Source: Paludibacteraceae bacterium (lineage in GTDB: Bacteria > Bacteroidota > Bacteroidia > Bacteroidales > Paludibacteraceae). Taken from it: a stretch of 64,000 bases of DNA. This document shows positions 36,564-44,930 of this stretch, piece by piece. The stretch lies in NCBI GenBank assembly GCA_017509715.1, contig JAFWOU010000018.1, positions 1 to 64,000 of the forward strand. The letters are read 5' to 3'. How positions within the stretch are numbered: position 1 is the stretch's first letter; every line of letters starts with the position of its first letter. The position numbers and the translations under genes are program-made. Under the pieces are notes generated by a model. The model ran no database searches and was not told where the DNA came from. It worked only from the letters and a program-made list of their open reading frames with translations.

Positions 36564-37304
36564 CTACTCGAAATTGAACGTAATCACCAGTTGTCGGTTC
36601 AGCAGCCGCTTCAGCGACGTGGTGTAGAACAAATCCTGCGGCGCCAGCTCCATACGCCCGTCCACCGGTGCTAACTGGTTGGCAAAGCCCACGCGGTAGG
36701 TGATCTCCGGACAGAACTTAAACCATCGGAAATACAGGTCCACACCCGCACCTACTTCGCAGAAGTAGTCCATCGGCTTCAGCAGTATGGGCTTCTCCCG
36801 ATCCCTGCTGACGTTGAACATCACGCCGCCTCCACCAATCACGTACGGCCTGTAGTTACCTTCGCGCTCCGCTGCCCATTTCAGGTATAGCGGTATATAT
36901 ACCGGTATACTCAGTACGTCGGTCTTTGCGCCGTTACCCAGACTACCCGTCACGGTCCGTCCGCTCTCGGTCTTGTAGCTGAGCGTGCGGCTCGAGAACT
37001 GCATACCCGGCGTGAGTCGTAGACTCAGGTGCCGCGATAGCCTGACGTCTGTGATAAATCCTACGTTGAAACCAGGCATCAGGTTGCTCACCCGCGCATG
37101 GTATATCTCCGTCTCACCCGTCAGCGGATTCACGATCGGTTCTTCCGAATCGGTCACGCCGAAGGTCATCAGGTTCAGTCCCAGCTGAAATCCGAAGTGT
37201 ATCACCCGATCATCCACGTACGGGTTGTTCTGCGCCTTTGCCCGCGGTATGATCATTACCGCACAAAGAACTGTTAATAATATGTATTGCTTAAAATTTT
37301 TCAA
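36564..37304 (-). CDS. porT: PorT-family outer-membrane beta-barrel (T9SS component)
   Basis: The 246-residue protein has a signal peptide ending near RAKAQ and an 8-strand barrel. Segments typical of PorT are FGFQLGLNLMTFGVT, YRPYVIGGGGVMFNVSRD and FKFCPEITYRVGFANQLAP. PorT is required for type IX secretion and gliding in other Bacteroidetes, which fits the sorting domains of proteins encoded nearby. The start must be TTG at 37304, since no ATG or GTG fits the signal peptide. The upstream DNA is microrepeat array, so the original ribosome-binding region may be lost. Confidence 0.85.
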   Translation of the reverse strand: MKNFKQYILLTVLCAVMIIPRAKAQNNPYVDDRVIHFGFQLGLNLMTFGVTDSEEPIVNPLTGETEIYHARVSNLMPGFNVGFITDVRLSRHLSLRLTPGMQFSSRTLSYKTESGRTVTGSLGNGAKTDVLSIPVYIPLYLKWAAEREGNYRPYVIGGGGVMFNVSRDREKPILLKPMDYFCEVGAGVDLYFRWFKFCPEITYRVGFANQLAPVDGRMELAPQDLFYTTSLKRLLNRQLVITFNFE

Positions 37305-37310
37305 TTTTCA

Positions 37311-37441
37311 AACCTATAACCTATAACCTGTAACCCATAACCCATAACCCATAACCCATAACCCGTAACCCATAACCCGTAACCCATAACCCGTAACCCA
37401 TAACCCATAACCCATAACCCATAACCCATAACCCATAACCT
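37311..37441. repeat. Longest telomere-like array, about 130 bp
   Basis: About 18 degenerate heptamers (CCCATAA, CCCGTAA, CCTATAA) are present. The coding strand carries many GGG runs spaced by TTAY, enough for several G-quadruplexes. The array reaches to the stop codon of the second barrel gene. Confidence 0.92.
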
Positions 37442-39998
37442 AAAACTCAGAGTTCCCGTTTCCGCTATCATCCATGTTGTCGTCCGATCCACCCATCTGG
37501 TCCGGTCTGTCACCGCGTCGGCGGTTCTGATTACCGAAGTTGTAGGTCAGCGTCAGGCTGATCGAGCGGCTGTGCCATCTGTTCTCCGAGAACTGCCAGA
37601 AGCCGTCTCCCCAGGTCGTATTTCGTCTCGCCCGCGAGTCCAGCAGGTCGCGCACATTCAGCGCAAGCGCAAGCTGTTTGTTCAGGAACGTATGCCTCAG
37701 TCCGATATCTATCGAGTAGCTGTGACTCGTCGTACCTTGTGCCACTACGCGCGGGCTGCGCCAACGGGCACTGATCTGACCCGTGAAATTCTTCGTGAAC
37801 ATAAACTGCGCATTCACCCGTACCGATCCCGCAAATATATTCTGACTCGGCAGATTCACAGGGATCATCTCGGTCATATGCATGATCGTGTCGTTCACCT
37901 TGGCGATGTTGTTCCAGTAGAAATTGGCGCTCGTCGTCAGTTGCAGCACCTCGCCAAACAGCTTGTTTTTGGCCACCACCTCGATACCCAGTTCCTGACG
38001 CGTTGATACGTTCAGGTAGGTATTCTTCATCGTCTTGCCGTCCGCGTCCATGTATTTCACGTTCTGTACGGCTCCCTCTCTGTATTTCCAGAATACGCCG
38101 GCCGACAGCGTGTGGCGGTCCCAGGTCTTCAGGTAGTTCAGCTCCAGGTTGTTCGAGTAGGCCGGCAGCAGATCTACGTTGCCGTACGATATATTCGTAC
38201 TATCGCTGAAGTCCATACGCGGGTTGATCTGGTGTCCCCACGGACGGTTCACGCGTCGCGTGTAGTTCAGCTGCAGCTCATGTCCGTTGCCGAAGTCGTA
38301 ACTGATATACGCACTTGGGAACAGTTGGAAATACGCCGTGTCTTTCTTATTCGGATAGGCGGCATAGGCATCCTTTTCCGCGCCCGTCGCATCTTTGTAG
38401 GTCGACTCCAGATGACGCATGTAGTACTCGCCGCGCAGACCCACTTGTATCGACAGTTTGTTCCAGAATCGATTGCCGTAGGTCACGTACACCGCATGGT
38501 TTTGCGTCAGGCTGTTAAAGTCGGTATAGTACGCCATCAGTTCGGCGATATGCGTTCCGTCCTTCAGGTTATTATGCGCATCCGCATTGCTGTGGCTCCA
38601 GCTGCGCGTATAGTCGTAGCCCGCTTCCAGTCGGCTCATCGGCGTCGGCTTCCATTCATAGTCGGCCTTGATCTCGATACCTTGCTCCAGACTCAGGTTG
38701 CTCTGGTCCTGGTAGGTCGTGTCGGTGCCCTCTGTCTGCGTGTAGTCGGTCCATTGATTCCATCCGAAGTGGTTGTACGTTCCGCTCACTATCAGTTGGT
38801 GCTGATCCAGTTTGAACGTATAGTCTATCGTCGCATTGCCGCCGGGGTGGGAACCTGTGCTCGATTGGTCACGTGTATAGGCCCGGCTTCCGCTTCCGAT
38901 CAGGTCCGTAAACGTGTACGTTCTGTGGTTGGCATTCGTCATCTTGAATACCTTCGGATCGCTCACCATGCCAAAGCCGCTCAGGCCCAGCGTATGCCCC
39001 TCGGCCAACCGGAAGTTCAGTCCCGCACGGGCGAACATACCGCCGCCGCGATGTGTCTGCTGTCCTTCCTGAACCAAGTGGCTCTGTATCAGCGTCGAGT
39101 CCAGCACCTCCGCACCCGTACCGCTCAGGTTGTAGCGGTCGGTCTTGCTTCCGCCGTTCGAGATATGATACCTATATCCTACGTTCGCGTAGCCGTCCAC
39201 GGGTCCTGCGTTGAAATTAATGTTCACGCCCACGTTCGCGCCGGGTGGCACGTTCCATGGTGCGGACAGCGAGTAGTCCAATCCGGCCGTCACCGATCCG
39301 TAGTAGCCTGCCTGGCGGTCTTTCTTCATCACCAGGTTGATGATGCCCGACGTGCCCTCCGGACTGAATTTCGCACTCGGATTGGTGATCACCTCGATCT
39401 TCTCGATCGTTCCGGCAGGCATCTGTTGCAGCACCTGTCCGCGGTTCTCCGCCGTCAGTCCGGCCGGCTTACCGTTGATCCAGATCTCTACGTCCTCCGA
39501 GTTGCGCAGGCTGATCGTACCCTCCTGGTCTACGTCCACCGACGGGATGTTCTCCAGCACGTCCGTCACGCTCGCACCCGCCGAGGCGATGTTTTGATCT
39601 ACGGTGAAGACCTTCTTGTCCAGCTCAAACTTCATCGAACTGGCTTGGCCTACTACCTCTACCTCCTGCAGTTTCTGCGTGTCTTCTTTCAGTCCGAGTC
39701 GACCTACGTTCACGTCCTTGCCGCTGATAGTGAAATTCTTAGTCAGCGTATGGTAGCCCATGAAGCTGACCGTCAGCGTGTACTGACCGTCTTTCAGTCC
39801 CGCGATGCGGAAGCTACCCGTTGCGTCGGTTACTGTGCCGTCCACAGGGGTGGTGCTTCCCTGCCGCGTCACGACCACGTTGGCGAAATCGATGATGTCG
39901 CCGGCTTCTTTATCTACTACCTTACCAGTCACACCACCATCCGCCCACACGCCCAGCGTGAGCAACAAGCCTAAAATAATTGTCAGTATTCGTTTCAT
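37440..39998 (-). CDS. TonB-receptor-like outer-membrane beta-barrel protein
   Basis: The 852-residue protein has a signal peptide (RILTIILGLLLTLGVWA). A carboxypeptidase-regulatory-like domain follows (GVTGKVVDKEAGDIIDFANV), then a plug-like region (KVFTVDQNIASAGASVTDVL, EVITNPSAKFSPEGTSGIIN) and an OMP_b-brl_3 barrel. It is the second receptor-like gene in 8 kb but not a close copy of the first. The C-terminus is hydrophilic (RRRGDRPDQMGGSDDNMDD). The substrate is unknown. Its leader holds a duplicated hairpin. Confidence 0.9.
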   Translation of the reverse strand: MKRILTIILGLLLTLGVWADGGVTGKVVDKEAGDIIDFANVVVTRQGSTTPVDGTVTDATGSFRIAGLKDGQYTLTVSFMGYHTLTKNFTISGKDVNVGRLGLKEDTQKLQEVEVVGQASSMKFELDKKVFTVDQNIASAGASVTDVLENIPSVDVDQEGTISLRNSEDVEIWINGKPAGLTAENRGQVLQQMPAGTIEKIEVITNPSAKFSPEGTSGIINLVMKKDRQAGYYGSVTAGLDYSLSAPWNVPPGANVGVNINFNAGPVDGYANVGYRYHISNGGSKTDRYNLSGTGAEVLDSTLIQSHLVQEGQQTHRGGGMFARAGLNFRLAEGHTLGLSGFGMVSDPKVFKMTNANHRTYTFTDLIGSGSRAYTRDQSSTGSHPGGNATIDYTFKLDQHQLIVSGTYNHFGWNQWTDYTQTEGTDTTYQDQSNLSLEQGIEIKADYEWKPTPMSRLEAGYDYTRSWSHSNADAHNNLKDGTHIAELMAYYTDFNSLTQNHAVYVTYGNRFWNKLSIQVGLRGEYYMRHLESTYKDATGAEKDAYAAYPNKKDTAYFQLFPSAYISYDFGNGHELQLNYTRRVNRPWGHQINPRMDFSDSTNISYGNVDLLPAYSNNLELNYLKTWDRHTLSAGVFWKYREGAVQNVKYMDADGKTMKNTYLNVSTRQELGIEVVAKNKLFGEVLQLTTSANFYWNNIAKVNDTIMHMTEMIPVNLPSQNIFAGSVRVNAQFMFTKNFTGQISARWRSPRVVAQGTTSHSYSIDIGLRHTFLNKQLALALNVRDLLDSRARRNTTWGDGFWQFSENRWHSRSISLTLTYNFGNQNRRRGDRPDQMGGSDDNMDDSGNGNSEF

Positions 39999-39999
39999 A

Positions 40000-40103
40000 T
40001 TTTGTCCATTCCGCCGGATTAATATCCGGCGTTTTTGTGCATCTCGTGCTCATTTTTGAGCGCGCGCTGTTTTGTCCATTGTGCCGGATATTATCCGGCG
40101 TTT
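40000..40103 (-). promoter_or_regulatory. Duplicated hairpin in the barrel-gene leader
   Basis: TTTGTCCATT followed by a GCCGGAT/ATCCGGC hairpin occurs twice: hairpins at 40013-40030 and 40083-40099, 70 bp apart, with loops TAAT and ATT. A GCTC/GAGC hairpin lies between. The paired copies look like a duplicated protein-binding or RNA control site rather than terminators for the minus strand. Confidence 0.5.
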
Positions 40104-40128
40104 ATCTCTTTGTTAGGTGCGCGAGACG

Positions 40129-40569
40129 TCAGGCTCGCGTTTCTTCCTTTAGAATCCACGCGATGGCTTCGGAATAACCATCTACGCCGTGCCCTATGAT
40201 GCTATGCGCACATACCTCCGTTAGCAGGCTCTCCCTCCGGAACGCCTCTCTCTGCCGTATATCGCTGATATGCACCTCCACTACCGGCACTTCCGCTTCC
40301 TCCACCGCATCCCGTAGCGCCACGCTCGTATGACTATATCCTCCCGCATTCAGCACAATACCCGTAACCTGTAACCCGTCACCCGTAACCCCTTGTATCC
40401 AATCAATCAAATCCCCCTCGTGATTAGATTGCTGGTACAGGAAATGCACCTCCGGCCATCTCCGCTGGATATCCAGCAAGATCTGTGCCATACTCTTGCT
40501 CCCATACACCTCCGGCTTCCTCGTCCCCAGACGATTCAGGTTCGGTCCGTTTAAAATCAGAATCTTCAC
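40129..40569 (-). CDS. aroQ: 3-dehydroquinate dehydratase, type II
   Basis: AroQ performs the third step of the shikimate pathway. I start at GTG 40569, giving VKILILNGPNLNRLGTRKPE and 146 residues, the family's usual length. A longer frame from a TTG adds only repeat-encoded residues. The active site shows NGPNLNRLG, QSNHEGDLIDWI, LNAGGYSHTS and VEVHISD. The loop before LNAGGYSHTS reads QGVTGDGLQVTG and is encoded by the telomere-like microrepeat. The start region (GGAGTAACGAAG) derives from the GGAGTGAA microrepeat. Confidence 0.94.
   Translation of the reverse strand: MKILILNGPNLNRLGTRKPEVYGSKSMAQILLDIQRRWPEVHFLYQQSNHEGDLIDWIQGVTGDGLQVTGIVLNAGGYSHTSVALRDAVEEAEVPVVEVHISDIRQREAFRRESLLTEVCAHSIIGHGVDGYSEAIAWILKEETRA
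40361..40393. repeat. Telomere-like microrepeat inside aroQ
   Basis: Four degenerate GGGTTAC/GGGTGAC units encode GVTGDGLQVTG in a loop next to the active-site strand. Confidence 0.8.
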
Positions 40570-40611
40570 CTTCGTTACTCCTTCACTCCTCAACTCCTTT
40601 ACTTCTAAAAA
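40570..40611. repeat. Microrepeat GGAGTGAA upstream of aroQ
   Basis: Units read ACTCCTTC on the plus strand. It fills the rho-aroQ gap and supplies the ribosome-binding bases of aroQ. Confidence 0.85.
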
Positions 40612-40640
40612 TCTGAAGAGTAATTTTTTATAAATAGGAA

Positions 40641-42551
40641 TTAACGTGCCCCGTTAACAGCCAGCAAAAACTCATCATTGTCTTCCGTCCGCTCCATATA
40701 GCTCTTCAGCGTATCCATCGCCTCGATGCCATTCATCTCGCTCAGTTGCTTACGTATCTGCCACATGCGCGTCAGCACGTCTTGCGGCAGCAGCAGGTCA
40801 TCTCTACGCGTACTTGAAGCCGGTATATCTACAGCCGGGAAGATACGACGGTTCGAGAGCTTGCGATCCAGCTGCAGCTCCATGTTACCCGTGCCCTTGA
40901 ATTCCTCAAAGATCAGGTCATCCATCTTCGATCCCGTCTCGGTCAGCGCCGTCGCGATGATAGTCAACGAGCCGCCGAACTCGATGTTACGGGCTGCACC
41001 GAAGAAGCGTTTCGGTTTGTGCAGTGCCTGGGCTTCCACACCGCCCGACAGCACCTTACCGCTCGACGGCGCCACCGTATTATAAGCGCGCGCCAGACGC
41101 GTGATGGAGTCGAGTAGGATCACTACGTCGTGTCCGCTCTCTACCAGTCGTTTCGCTTTCTCGTGCACGATATTCGCCACTTTCACGTGGTTCTCAGCCG
41201 GCTCGTCAAACGTCGAGGCGATCACCTCTGCATTCACGCTGCGGGCCATATCTGTTACCTCCTCCGGACGCTCGTCGATGAGCAGCACGATCATGTATAC
41301 CTCGGGGTTGTTGTCCAGTATGGCGTTAGCTATCTCCTTGAGCAGCACCGTCTTACCGGTCTTGGGCTGCGCTACGATCAGTCCGCGCTGACCCTTACCG
41401 ATCGGTGCAAACAGGTCGATGATGCGTACGCTGAGCGGATCGGCATGATTACCCTTGCAGAGCTTGAATTTCTCGTCAGGGAACAGCGGCGTCAGGTTCT
41501 CAAACGCTACGCGCTTCTTGGCCAAGGCCGGATCCAGTCCGTTGATGCGGATCACCTTGTCCATCGGGAAGTACTTATCCGGCTGCGGGTTGACGCGTAC
41601 CGTGCATTCCACGGTGTCACCCGGCTTCAGGCCGAAGTTGCGTATCTGGTCTTTGCTTACGTATACATCGTCCGGGCTGGGCAGGTAGTTGTAATCGGCC
41701 GAGCGCAGGAATCCGTATCCATCAGGCGCGCACTCCAGCGTACCCATCGCTACCACGTTGTCGCCCAGGTCGATCTTCACCTTCTCCTCTTTCTTCGTCT
41801 CCTCCTTCGCCTTTAGCCCTTCGCCATTCGCCTCATCCTTCGCCTTCAACCCTTCGCCATTAGCCTTTAGCCCTTCGCCATTCGTCTCATCCTTAGCCTT
41901 CAACCCTTCGCCATTAGCCTCTGCTTCAGCCGCTTTCTTCGCTGCCTCTATGGCTGCCAGTTCGGCTTTCGACTTCCGTCCGCGTTTCTTCGGTGCCGGC
42001 TTCTCCTCTACGGGTTTGGTCTCCTTCACTCCTTCACTCCTCAACTCCTTTACTCCTTCATCCTTTACTCCTTCATCTTTCACTCCTTCATCTTTCACTC
42101 CTTCACTCCTTTTCTTCACTCCTTTACTCCTCAACTCCTTTACTCCTTCTTCGCTCAGCGGCTTCCTTGCCTCTAGGGCCTGAACGGTCTTGTTGGGTTT
42201 GTGATCATTCTCTTTGTTCTTCGCGAGCATGGCGTTCATCTCCTCCTGCGGTACGCCTACGGTACCCAGGTTCTCGTCCTTCAGGATGTCGATGTGGATC
42301 TTCTTCGCCTTCTGCTGCTTCATCGTTACGCGTTTGCGTTCGCGCTTCTCGCCCTCCTGTGCCTTGCGCTCGGCCTTGGCTTCCAGTTTAGCCTCCACTT
42401 CAGCGGCACGATGGTCGGCCTGGGCATCCAGGATCAGGTAACTGATCTCACGAATACCTTGCGAACGACGTGTCTTGATGCCCATCTGCTGGGCAATCTC
42501 TCTTACCTCTTCGAGCGTCATACGCTCCAATTTACTCAAATCGTATTGCAT
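40641..42551 (-). CDS. rho: Transcription termination factor Rho with repeat-derived insert
   Basis: Rho is the hexameric RNA helicase that ends transcription. The 636-residue protein has an N-terminal helical domain ([20 protein letters not shown]), a long disordered insert (about residues 70-265), the RNA-binding cold-shock domain ([20 protein letters not shown]), and an ATPase core with [28 protein letters not shown] and the Q- and R-loop segments. Bacteroidetes Rho often carries an insert. Here much of it is made of two microrepeat families, giving VKDEG and NGEGLKAK repeats. E. coli Rho has 419 residues. Confidence 0.96.
   Translation of the reverse strand: MQYDLSKLERMTLEEVREIAQQMGIKTRRSQGIREISYLILDAQADHRAAEVEAKLEAKAERKAQEGEKRERKRVTMKQQKAKKIHIDILKDENLGTVGVPQEEMNAMLAKNKENDHKPNKTVQALEARKPLSEEGVKELRSKGVKKRSEGVKDEGVKDEGVKDEGVKELRSEGVKETKPVEEKPAPKKRGRKSKAELAAIEAAKKAAEAEANGEGLKAKDETNGEGLKANGEGLKAKDEANGEGLKAKEETKKEEKVKIDLGDNVVAMGTLECAPDGYGFLRSADYNYLPSPDDVYVSKDQIRNFGLKPGDTVECTVRVNPQPDKYFPMDKVIRINGLDPALAKKRVAFENLTPLFPDEKFKLCKGNHADPLSVRIIDLFAPIGKGQRGLIVAQPKTGKTVLLKEIANAILDNNPEVYMIVLLIDERPEEVTDMARSVNAEVIASTFDEPAENHVKVANIVHEKAKRLVESGHDVVILLDSITRLARAYNTVAPSSGKVLSGGVEAQALHKPKRFFGAARNIEFGGSLTIIATALTETGSKMDDLIFEEFKGTGNMELQLDRKLSNRRIFPAVDIPASSTRRDDLLLPQDVLTRMWQIRKQLSEMNGIEAMDTLKSYMERTEDNDEFLLAVNGAR
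41811..41930. repeat. Microrepeat CCTTCGCCATTNG inside rho
   Basis: Six copies encode repeated [10 protein letters not shown] segments in frame. The same words occur between genes at 12797 and 53551. Confidence 0.9.
42027..42152. repeat. Microrepeat GGAGTGAA inside rho
   Basis: About twelve units encode SEGVK, KDEGVK and KELRSEGVK segments. The words match the intergenic arrays at 9052, 40570 and 62504. Confidence 0.9.
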
Positions 42552-42617
42552 GTGTTTTATGAATTATGTACCTTATGAAATTGGCATGCCGGAGAGAATA
42601 TCCGTCATTTCCGTCTG

Positions 42618-42649
42618 CAAAGGTACTGCTTTTTTTTGACATACGCAAA
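42618..42649 (-). promoter_or_regulatory. rho promoter
   Basis: On the minus strand, TTTG (42649-42646, box TTGCGTATGTCA) is followed 20 bp later by TACCTTTG (42625-42618). Confidence 0.85.
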
Positions 42650-42659
42650 TTTTTTATAA

Positions 42660-42812
42660 AAAAATCTATACTTTTTTTGTATTTTTCACTGTCACCCCAT
42701 GTGCTATCCGTATTGTCCACAAAACGACAATTTTTTTATTGTTTTTATATAGTATCTTATGAAAGAATATTTGACTTTACGATTTGATAAAAAATGTTTT
42801 TTATGTTTATTT
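42660..42812. other. AT-rich intergenic DNA
   Basis: This stretch lies between the rho promoter and the predicted cloverleaf RNA. It is AT-rich with several T tracts. I see no gene or clear regulatory site in it. Confidence 0.5.
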
Positions 42813-42933
42813 CTTTGAGTGCTTTTACTCGTAAGAGTTGGCAAATTGGTAGTAAAAGTTGTATGGAAGCTTGCTTACAAGCAGGTTTTAGTATCAATTT
42901 GTAAAAGAAGCAACACTTCTAAAGCACTCAAAG
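42813..42933 (+). ncRNA. Candidate cloverleaf-like structured RNA, 121 nt
   Basis: A perfect 13-bp inverted repeat closes the element: CTTTGAGTGCTTT (42813-42825) with AAAGCACTCAAAG (42921-42933). Inside are three adjacent arms: ACTC-GTAA-GAGT (42827-42838, GNRA loop); CAAATTG/CAATTTG (42842-42848 with 42895-42901), enclosing GCTTG-CTTA-CAAGC; and AGAAG-CAACA-CTTCT (42906-42920). Nearly every base is accounted for. The GNRA loop favours the plus strand. No coding frame, reverse transcriptase or transposase is attached. It could also be a non-autonomous mobile element with 13-bp ends. Confidence 0.6.
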
Positions 42934-42979
42934 GGTTTTGAGGGTTTTTGTTTAAATTTATCGCAACAGTACTAATTTT

Positions 42980-43003
42980 AAATCAATTATCAGATTGGTT
43001 TTT
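42980..43003 (+). terminator. Weak terminator after the structured RNA
   Basis: AAATCAAT pairs with ATTGGTTT across TATCAG and is followed by TT. The stem is AU-rich and the T tract short. Confidence 0.35.
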
Positions 43004-43104
43004 AATGTTTTTTTCTTTCTAGTTTTCTTCCTTGTTTTCCTTTAATATTGATGTGTAAAAATTGCCGTTTTTTGTGTAAAATACGCTCCTGCGCCCCCGC
43101 CCGC

Positions 43105-43135
43105 TTGCGTATATCAATTTTTTTTTGTACCTTTG
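43105..43135 (+). promoter_or_regulatory. Promoter of the first accessory operon
   Basis: TTG at 43105 (TTGCGTATATCA) is followed 20 bp later by TACCTTTG at 43128-43135. A GC-rich stretch precedes the -33 box. The leader then holds an imperfect CGAAAATGTTTGG / CCAAAACATTTCG stem (43140-43195). Confidence 0.8.
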
Positions 43136-43178
43136 CGCTCGAAAATGTTTGGGCTTTTCGGAATCTGGTAAATTCATG

Positions 43179-43370
43179 ACGTCCAAAACATTTCGACACG
43201 AGACTATCTTGTATGTATTATTGTGTACGTTTCAAAACGTGTGCGGTATGATGCATATGGCGTGGATTGTTGTGTTGTTGTTTGGATGTCAGGGCATACC
43301 AGAGCCTCGAAAAGCGAAACAGCAAGATTTCAGTCCCGCTTTTTGTATAAATGTGCGGGATAGTGTATAA
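43179..43370 (+). CDS. Possible small membrane protein or leader peptide
   Basis: The 63-residue open frame begins TSKTFRHETILYVLLC after its ATG and contains a hydrophobic stretch, MAWIVVLLFGCQG, resembling a lipoprotein signal. A shorter version could start at the ATG at 43251. It lies in a long leader between a good promoter and the next gene. It lacks a convincing ribosome-binding site, so it may not be translated. Confidence 0.3.
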   Translation, partial: TSKTFRHETILYVLLCTFQNVCGMMHMAWIVVLLFGCQGIPEPRKAKQQDFSPAFCINVRDSV

Positions 43371-43389
43371 CTTTTTAAATCGAAGAACT

Positions 43390-44169
43390 ATGAACAGAAG
43401 TCATGCATTAAGCGAAAAAGCTATCAAGAAAATGGGGCTTGACAAGAAGCGCGAAGAAAATCCTCTGAGCAAAGAAGTTGTTAAGGAGTGGGCATCAGAA
43501 CAAGAGTATTGGGCTGAGTGGGAGGCCGAACATGAAGATCGCCATGCCACATGGTCGACAAAGATCAAAAATTTCTTTGTGTATCGTATAGGTTGGCGTA
43601 CACGCGACTGGTGGCGGAATATGAAATGGTATTTTCATAACCTCAAAACATTCCAACCTATTCTTAAGACCTGGCGCTCTTTTGATTACCATTATCAGGT
43701 GGATTTGTTCAAGTTTGGAATAGAACAGCTTATTAAAGCCAAAGAATACTATGGCAATGAACGCTCTGAAGATGCCCAAAAACGTATTGGCGCAATGAGA
43801 GCCTTGATAGAAGAAATTGATAGAGACTATGATGAAGAAGTTCGTGAGCGCTTGAACTATGATTATAGAAAAGGTGGGCGAGTCACAGAGTATGCCGATG
43901 GCTCTATTTGTTTCCACAATGATGATGAGGAACATGAAAAAGAAACAGATAAATTATTTGAGGAAATAGCAAAGGAGCGAAAGTTACATTATCAAAAGAT
44001 ATTTGATTTGATCATCGGACAGGACAGAGAAGATATAGAAAAGGAAATGGAACGACGCATTGCCGCAATGCCGGAAGAGGAAAAGCAGGCAATGTCTAAG
44101 GGCGAGTTAAGCCGCAAGGTGTATATGGAGGTGTGGGATGGCTCCGGAATAGAAGGTTGGTATGATTAA
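43390..44169 (+). CDS. Hypothetical charged protein of the accessory island
   Basis: The 259-residue protein starts at the ATG at 43390 (MNRSHALSEKAIKKMGL). The frame is open upstream but without support. It is rich in Trp, Glu, Lys and Tyr, with WRTRDWWRNMKWYFHNLKTF near residue 70 and a long charged helical region later (EEIDRDYDEEVRERLNYDY). There are no membrane segments or recognisable catalytic motifs. Composition and AT-rich codons differ from the core genes, suggesting acquisition. The following gene overlaps it by 8 bp. Similar proteins occur in phage-related regions, an impression only. Confidence 0.65.
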   Translation: MNRSHALSEKAIKKMGLDKKREENPLSKEVVKEWASEQEYWAEWEAEHEDRHATWSTKIKNFFVYRIGWRTRDWWRNMKWYFHNLKTFQPILKTWRSFDYHYQVDLFKFGIEQLIKAKEYYGNERSEDAQKRIGAMRALIEEIDRDYDEEVRERLNYDYRKGGRVTEYADGSICFHNDDEEHEKETDKLFEEIAKERKLHYQKIFDLIIGQDREDIEKEMERRIAAMPEEEKQAMSKGELSRKVYMEVWDGSGIEGWYD

Positions 44170-44398
44170 GATGAAAGCACTGTATGAAAATATGCAGGCC
44201 TGGTCATTTGATGATATAGTCAATGGAGTAGATGACTTGGAAACCGCGATTGAGTTGGCAAAAACCAAATATCAGCGTATTTTAGAGTGCGAAGACTTTG
44301 AGCAAGTCGTTGAAATTACCTACGGCAAACGCGGTACTCCTTCTCGTGAGGCATATGAAGAAGAATGTGAAGAATGGCTAAAGGAGAAAAGAAGATAA
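44162..44398 (+). CDS. Hypothetical acidic small protein
   Basis: The 78-residue protein begins at ATG 44162 (an in-frame ATG 9 bp on is also possible). It is acidic and helical (DDIVNGVDDLETAIELAKTK, EECEEWLKEKRR). It overlaps the preceding gene and is followed 4 bp later by a 41-residue frame, forming a three-gene set. No family was recognised. Confidence 0.6.
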   Translation: MIKMKALYENMQAWSFDDIVNGVDDLETAIELAKTKYQRILECEDFEQVVEITYGKRGTPSREAYEEECEEWLKEKRR

Positions 44399-44402
44399 TA
44401 GT

Positions 44403-44528
44403 ATGCGTGAAAAAATAGTTGATAAACCTGTTGGATTTATTAGTGTCGATATTTCATATGAGGAAACGCTAAAGTGTATAGAGCGTATGATTCGTCGCAG
44501 GTCGTGGCTGTTGTATGATATCTTATGA
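44403..44528 (+). CDS. Possible 41-residue protein
   Basis: The frame reads MREKIVDKPVGFISVDIS and continues with a basic end, MIRRRSWLLYDIL. It starts 4 bp after the previous stop, which supports coupling. It is short and unrecognised. Confidence 0.4.
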   Translation: MREKIVDKPVGFISVDISYEETLKCIERMIRRRSWLLYDIL

Positions 44529-44628
44529 CAAACGCAAAAGTAAAGTTAAGGGCAGCCTACGCTGCCTTTGATTTTGTGTATAAATGTGTAAAAATTGACG
44601 AAAATTAGGTGATAAATCGTACGCGCGC

Positions 44629-44659
44629 TTGCGTATGTGGAAAACTTTTTGTACCTTTG
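44629..44659 (+). promoter_or_regulatory. Promoter of the ParE/RelE-type operon
   Basis: TTG at 44629 (TTGCGTATGTGG) is followed 20 bp later by TACCTTTG at 44652-44659. The upstream bases are GC-rich (GTACGCGCGC). Confidence 0.82.
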
Positions 44660-44719
44660 CACCCGAAATGAAAAAACAATCACTGATAAACAAATTTAAC
44701 GAGAATAGGAGGAACTATT

Positions 44720-44887
44720 ATGCTAGGGATGAGAGAATCAAATAGCCCGGTAACAGGACAGACTGCACGCGACATTCGTATGCAGCTGTGGCGTGTGGCC
44801 AGCAATCATCAAAACGAGTTCGATCATCAGATGGCAAGTTTGCGCAGAGACGCAAAGAAGAATAAACGCTACGAAATTAAATTTAAT
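44720..44887 (+). CDS. Small 55-residue protein ahead of the toxin-antitoxin pair
   Basis: A strong AGGAGG lies 8 bp before the ATG. The product begins LGMRESNSPVTGQTARDIRM after its start and ends in a basic segment (RRDAKKNKRYEIKI). It is the first gene after the promoter at 44629 and lies 43 bp before the antitoxin gene. It could be a regulator or an extra antitoxin. No family was recognised. Confidence 0.6.
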
Positions 44888-44930
44888 TTTTAAACTCATT
44901 TTTTTTGTTTAACTTTTTAATTCAATCCAT

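Noticed and set aside
37311..37441. CRISPR array
   Set aside because: The units are 7-bp words without spacers, and no cas gene is present. The same holds for the other microrepeat arrays.
42566..42787. A 73-codon frame upstream of rho
   Set aside because: It runs antisense through the rho promoter, and its residues mirror T-tract composition.
42813..42933. Retron msr-msd RNA
   Set aside because: The inverted ends resemble retron a1/a2 repeats, but no reverse transcriptase gene lies on either side and the inner arms are short.
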